A stretch of DNA of 49,033 nucleotides from positions 1 through 49,033 of the forward strand of contig JAEXAH010000067.1 in NCBI GenBank assembly GCA_023458315.1. Reading direction: 5' to 3'. Below are positions 45,730 through 49,033 of the stretch, in pieces (the first letter of the stretch is position 1; the number at the start of each line of letters is the position of its first letter). Both the position numbers and the translations under genes were made by a program. The notes beneath the pieces were generated by a model that was not told the origin of the DNA, searched no databases, and saw only the letters and a list, made by a program, of their open reading frames with translations. Origin of the DNA: Pseudomonadota bacterium. GTDB taxonomy: Bacteria; Pseudomonadota; Alphaproteobacteria; Rhodospirillales; Magnetospirillaceae.

Positions 45730-47165
45730 GCGGCACCTCGCACGGCTTTCTTGGCCTCCTCGGCATCATCGAAGGGAAAGGTTTGGGCGCCGACGATCTG
45801 GCCGCGCTCGTGGCCCTTGCCCGCCAGCACCACCACGTCGCCCGGCCGGGCGGCGGCGATGGCGGCGGCGATGGCGGCGCGGCGGTCGGCGATGTCCTGG
45901 GCATCCGGGCAGGCGGCCAGGATGGCGGCGCGGATGGCGGCGGCATCCTCGCCGCGCGGATTGTCGTCGGTGACGAGGACGATGTCGGCCAGCCGGGCGG
46001 CGATGGCGCCCATGCGGGGCCGCTTGGCCGCGTCGCGGTCGCCGCCGCAGCCGAACACCAGGATCAGGCGGCCGCTGGCATGGGGGCGCAGGGCGTGCAG
46101 CACGGTTTCCAGGGCGTCGGGGGTGTGGGCGTAATCCACGAAGACCGGCACGCCGTCGGCGGTTTCCGCCACCTGCTCCAGTCGGCCGGGCACGCCCTCC
46201 AGCGTCGCCAGGGCGGCGCGGACCGCGTCGGCATCGCTGCCGGTGGCCAGCAGCAGCCCGGCGGCGGCCAGGGCGTTGGCGGCCTGGAAGGTTCCGGCCA
46301 GCGGCAAATCCACCTGGACGCGGCGGCCCAGCAGGTCCAGATCCAGCACCTGGCCGCCGCTGCGCGGGCGCACGCCCACCAGCCGCAATTCGGTTCCGGC
46401 GCGGCCAAAGCGGATCAGGCGGCGATCACCCGCCGCCGCGATCACCCGCCCGGCGGCCGGGTCGTCGGCGTTGACCACCGCGACGCCGTCGGCGGGCAGC
46501 AATTGGGCGAACAGGCGCAGCTTGGCAGCCAGATAGGCTTCGGTGTCGCCGTGATAATCCAGGTGGTCGTGGGTCAGGTTGGTGAAGGCGGCGGCCTTCA
46601 GGCGCACGCCGTCCAGGCGGTGCTGGTCCAGGCCGTGGCTGGACGCTTCCATGGCGGCGTGGGTGATGCCGTCGGCGGCCAGTTCGGCCAGGGCGGCATG
46701 CAGGTCGGCGGGATCGGGGGTGGTCAGGCCGGGACGCTCGGGCCAGCCCTCGGCCTGGATGCCGAGCGTTCCCAGGCTGGCGGATTTCAGACCCTGATGC
46801 GCCCACATGCGGCGGGCGAAGGTGACGGTCGAGGTCTTGCCGTTGGTGCCGGTGACGGCGACCATGGTTTCCGGCTGGGCACCGGCCAGGGCGGCGGCGG
46901 CCAGGGCGAAGGCGCGGCGCGGGTCGGCGACGGTCAGCAGCGGCACCGCGCCGGTGTCGGCGCGGGTGTCCAGCGGCGCCAGGATGGCGGCGGCGCCTGC
47001 CGCCAACGCCTGGGCGATGAAGGCGCGGCCATCGCTCCGCGCGCCGGGCACGGCCACGAACACCATGCCGGGGCGCACCTTGCGCGAATCGGCGGTGATG
47101 CCGGAAATCGTGGGGTTGTCCGTCACCGGCAGGCCGGGGAACAGGTCAGTCAACGGCGCCGACAT
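45726..47165 (-). CDS. murE: UDP-MurNAc-L-Ala-D-Glu--meso-diaminopimelate ligase
   Basis: This 479-residue Mur ligase adds the third residue of the stem peptide. The P-loop is GTNGKTST (106-113). The DNPR motif (401-404, in DDNPRGED) is the specificity signature for meso-diaminopimelate, so the murein is of the usual Gram-negative type. The start lies 20 bases inside the ftsI gene. Confidence 0.97.
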   Translation of the reverse strand: MSAPLTDLFPGLPVTDNPTISGITADSRKVRPGMVFVAVPGARSDGRAFIAQALAAGAAAILAPLDTRADTGAVPLLTVADPRRAFALAAAALAGAQPETMVAVTGTNGKTSTVTFARRMWAHQGLKSASLGTLGIQAEGWPERPGLTTPDPADLHAALAELAADGITHAAMEASSHGLDQHRLDGVRLKAAAFTNLTHDHLDYHGDTEAYLAAKLRLFAQLLPADGVAVVNADDPAAGRVIAAAGDRRLIRFGRAGTELRLVGVRPRSGGQVLDLDLLGRRVQVDLPLAGTFQAANALAAAGLLLATGSDADAVRAALATLEGVPGRLEQVAETADGVPVFVDYAHTPDALETVLHALRPHASGRLILVFGCGGDRDAAKRPRMGAIAARLADIVLVTDDNPRGEDAAAIRAAILAACPDAQDIADRRAAIAAAIAAARPGDVVVLAGKGHERGQIVGAQTFPFDDAEEAKKAVRGAA

Positions 47166-48906
47166 CGTCCCTCCCGGTTCCGGCCACGAAGCCCTTGACG
47201 CCCTGGGGCGGCAAGGACGGCGCGGACTTGGGCATGACGCCCAGCATGGGGGCGATCTGGGCGACGATGCGGGCGGTGGTGGGGGCGGCGTTCCAGCCCG
47301 CGGTGATGAAGCCGTAGGTTTCCTTGGTGCCCTGCGGCTCGTCGATGCTGACCAGGATGACGTAGCGCGGCTCGTCCATGGGGAAGGCGCCGACGAAGGA
47401 CGACAGCACCGACTTCTTCTTGTAGCCGCCCGCCGCCGCCTTTTCGGCGGTGCCGGTCTTGCCGCCCACTTCGTACCCGGCGACGTCGGCCTTCTTGCCG
47501 GTGCCTTCGGTCACGACCATGCGCATCAACTGGCGCACCTGGTCCGAGGTCTTCTGCTTGACCACCCGCTCGCCGGGCAGCGGCTGCGACGGGTCGCGCG
47601 ACACCAGGGTCACGGGATGGAAGATGCCGCCGTTGACCAGGGCGGCGGTGCCCTGCACCAGTTGCAGCGGGGTGATGGACAGGCCGTGGCCGAACGAGAT
47701 GGTCACGGTGTTGATCTCGCGCCACGGGCTGGGCACCAGCGGACCGCCGACCTCGGGCAATTCGATGCTGGGCGATTGCAGCATGCCCAGGCGGCCCATG
47801 AAGGCGCGCTGCGCCTCGGTGCCCACGTCCAGCGCCATGCGGGCCGAGCCGATGTTGGACGATTTGATCAGGATTTCGGCGACGCTGGCCCAGCGGTTCA
47901 GCGGGTGGTCGTCGTGGATGGTGTGCCCGGCGAACACCAGCGGCTTGGTGCAATCCAGGCTGGAATTGATGTTGAAACGCCCGGAATCGAAGGCCAGCGC
48001 CGTGTTGAACAGCTTCATGGTCGAGCCCATTTCATATGCGCCCTTGGTGGCGCGGTTGAACAGGGCCTCGTTTTGTCCGGCGGGCGGGTCGTTGGGATCG
48101 TAATCGGGCAGCGACACCATGGACACCATCTCGCCGGTGTGGATGTCCAGCACCATGCCGATGGCGCCCAGGGCGCGGAATTCGTTGACCGCGCGCATCA
48201 GTTCGTTGCGCACCACGGTCTGGACGCGGATGTCGATGGACAGGCGCAGCGGGTCGCGGCTGCCGCGCAGGCTTTGCTCGAATTTCTTCTCGACGCCCGC
48301 GATGCCCTTGTTGTCGATGTCGGTCATGCCGACGATATGGGCGGCCAGATTGCCGTGCGGATAGACGCGGCGCTCGCCCTTCTCGAAATACAGGCCGGGG
48401 ATGCCCAGCGCGTTGACGTCGTATTGCTGGCGCGGCGTCAGGTTGCGGCGCAGCCACAGAAAGGGCCGCCCGCTGGCCAGCTTGGCTTGCAGGTCGGCGC
48501 GGCTGAGGTCGGGCAGCACCTTGACCAGCTTGGCGGCGGCCTCGGCCGGGTCCAGTATTTCGTTGGCCTTGGCGTACAGCGACACGGTGGGCAGGCTGGT
48601 GGCCAGGATGACGCCCGCGCGGTCGGTGATGTCGGCGCGTTCCATCTCCAGCGCCTCGGTGCGGGCGGTGGGCAGGGTGCGCGGCTTGTCCGGATTGGAA
48701 TCCAGCACCGCCACGTCGATCATGCGGATGGTGATGACGCCGAAGATCAGCAGAAAGACCAGCGCGGTCAGCGCCAGACGCGCCCGCCCGGTTTCCAGCG
48801 CACGGGTGCGCACGCCGTCCAGATGGACGGCGGCGGCCGGCTGGTTGCCGAGATCTTCACCGGCGTGGTAGCCGGGGATGCGGGGCTTGGGCGCGAAAAA
48901 GCTCAC
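47146..48906 (-). CDS. ftsI: Septal transpeptidase FtsI (penicillin-binding protein 3)
   Basis: This 586-residue class B penicillin-binding protein crosslinks septal murein. A single transmembrane helix is near residues 43-66. The pedestal domain follows. The transpeptidase motifs are S295-T-M-K298, S349-S-N351 and K483-T-G-T. The start is GTG at 48906, overlapping the upstream gene's stop as GTGA. Partner of FtsW. Confidence 0.97.
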   Translation of the reverse strand: MSFFAPKPRIPGYHAGEDLGNQPAAAVHLDGVRTRALETGRARLALTALVFLLIFGVITIRMIDVAVLDSNPDKPRTLPTARTEALEMERADITDRAGVILATSLPTVSLYAKANEILDPAEAAAKLVKVLPDLSRADLQAKLASGRPFLWLRRNLTPRQQYDVNALGIPGLYFEKGERRVYPHGNLAAHIVGMTDIDNKGIAGVEKKFEQSLRGSRDPLRLSIDIRVQTVVRNELMRAVNEFRALGAIGMVLDIHTGEMVSMVSLPDYDPNDPPAGQNEALFNRATKGAYEMGSTMKLFNTALAFDSGRFNINSSLDCTKPLVFAGHTIHDDHPLNRWASVAEILIKSSNIGSARMALDVGTEAQRAFMGRLGMLQSPSIELPEVGGPLVPSPWREINTVTISFGHGLSITPLQLVQGTAALVNGGIFHPVTLVSRDPSQPLPGERVVKQKTSDQVRQLMRMVVTEGTGKKADVAGYEVGGKTGTAEKAAAGGYKKKSVLSSFVGAFPMDEPRYVILVSIDEPQGTKETYGFITAGWNAAPTTARIVAQIAPMLGVMPKSAPSLPPQGVKGFVAGTGRDDVGAVD

Positions 48907-49033
48907 CGAACCTCCCCAGGCTGGACCGGCGTCGAGGCGAGCGCGGGCGATTGCACCACGATGGCGCGGCCGGGCTGGCCGGGGGCGCGGGGCTGCGGGG
49001 CGGCGGGCTGCGGCACCGCCACCGGGGCGGCGG
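48903..49033 (-). CDS. ftsL: C-terminal part of the gene upstream of ftsI, probably ftsL (partial)
   Basis: About 42 codons are visible and run off the window edge. The tail is Pro/Ala/Gln-rich (VPQPAAPQPRAPGQPG, then IVVQSPALAS) and ends PGEVR. No diagnostic FtsL helix is in view. The call rests on position: in dcw clusters the short gene directly before ftsI is ftsL, and the junction is a GTGA overlap. Confidence 0.55.
   Translation of the reverse strand, partial: AAPVAVPQPAAPQPRAPGQPGRAIVVQSPALASTPVQPGEVR

Overview
The window looks like a chromosomal segment of a GC-rich alphaproteobacterium of the Rhodospirillales, probably close to Magnetospirillum. The evidence is the gene content: a dcw cluster running into lpxC, bamD and recN, an FtsZ with a very long linker, paired Cache chemoreceptors, a bacteriohemerythrin, a PilZ protein and an lrp/trxB/lysR neighbourhood. 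The genus is an inference from protein style; no rRNA gene or species marker is present. No tRNA or rRNA gene, CRISPR array, prophage or transposase gene was seen.

Layout. 1-427: the last codons of an RTX/calcium-binding type protein, then a gene-free stretch packed with nine short inverted repeats. 428-5335: lysR, trxB, a 2-Cys peroxiredoxin and a membrane diguanylate cyclase on the minus strand, then an Lrp-type regulator and a TusA-like protein on the plus strand. 5342-11763 (minus): an AmiD-type amidase, a DMT transporter and a Uup-type ABC-F ATPase that overlap one another, a SPOR lipoprotein, a small membrane protein, a ProX-like editing deacylase and tyrS, which has a structured leader. 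11997-15535 (minus): two tandem chemoreceptors of equal length. 15704-22059 (plus): a fused hydantoinase/5-oxoprolinase, a small membrane protein, a Dabb protein and aminopeptidase P. 22079-28310: hemerythrin, PilZ protein, a 63-residue orphan, ArsC/Spx-like protein, purT, guaA, a lipoprotein and a ZntB/CorA-type transporter.

28320-49033 (minus): recN, bamD, then, beyond a MITE-like repeat, lpxC, ftsZ, ftsA, ftsQ, ddlB, murB, murC, murG, ftsW, murD, mraY, murF, murE, ftsI and the tail of a probable ftsL. Read in transcription order from ftsL to lpxC, this supplies septal transpeptidase and glycan polymerase (FtsI, FtsW), the cytoplasmic and lipid-linked steps to lipid II (MurB-F, Ddl, MraY, MurG), the divisome core (FtsQ, FtsA, FtsZ) and the committed step of lipid A synthesis (LpxC). 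BamD adds outer-membrane protein assembly. Most junctions are ATGA or GTGA overlaps, so translation is probably coupled.

The least explained features are non-coding: the nine-hairpin array at 151-421, a roughly 190 bp MITE-like element with direct-repeat flanks beside the lpxC terminator (30914-31127), and a tyrS leader in which the ribosome binding site is paired into a hairpin. No complete new protein system was recognised.
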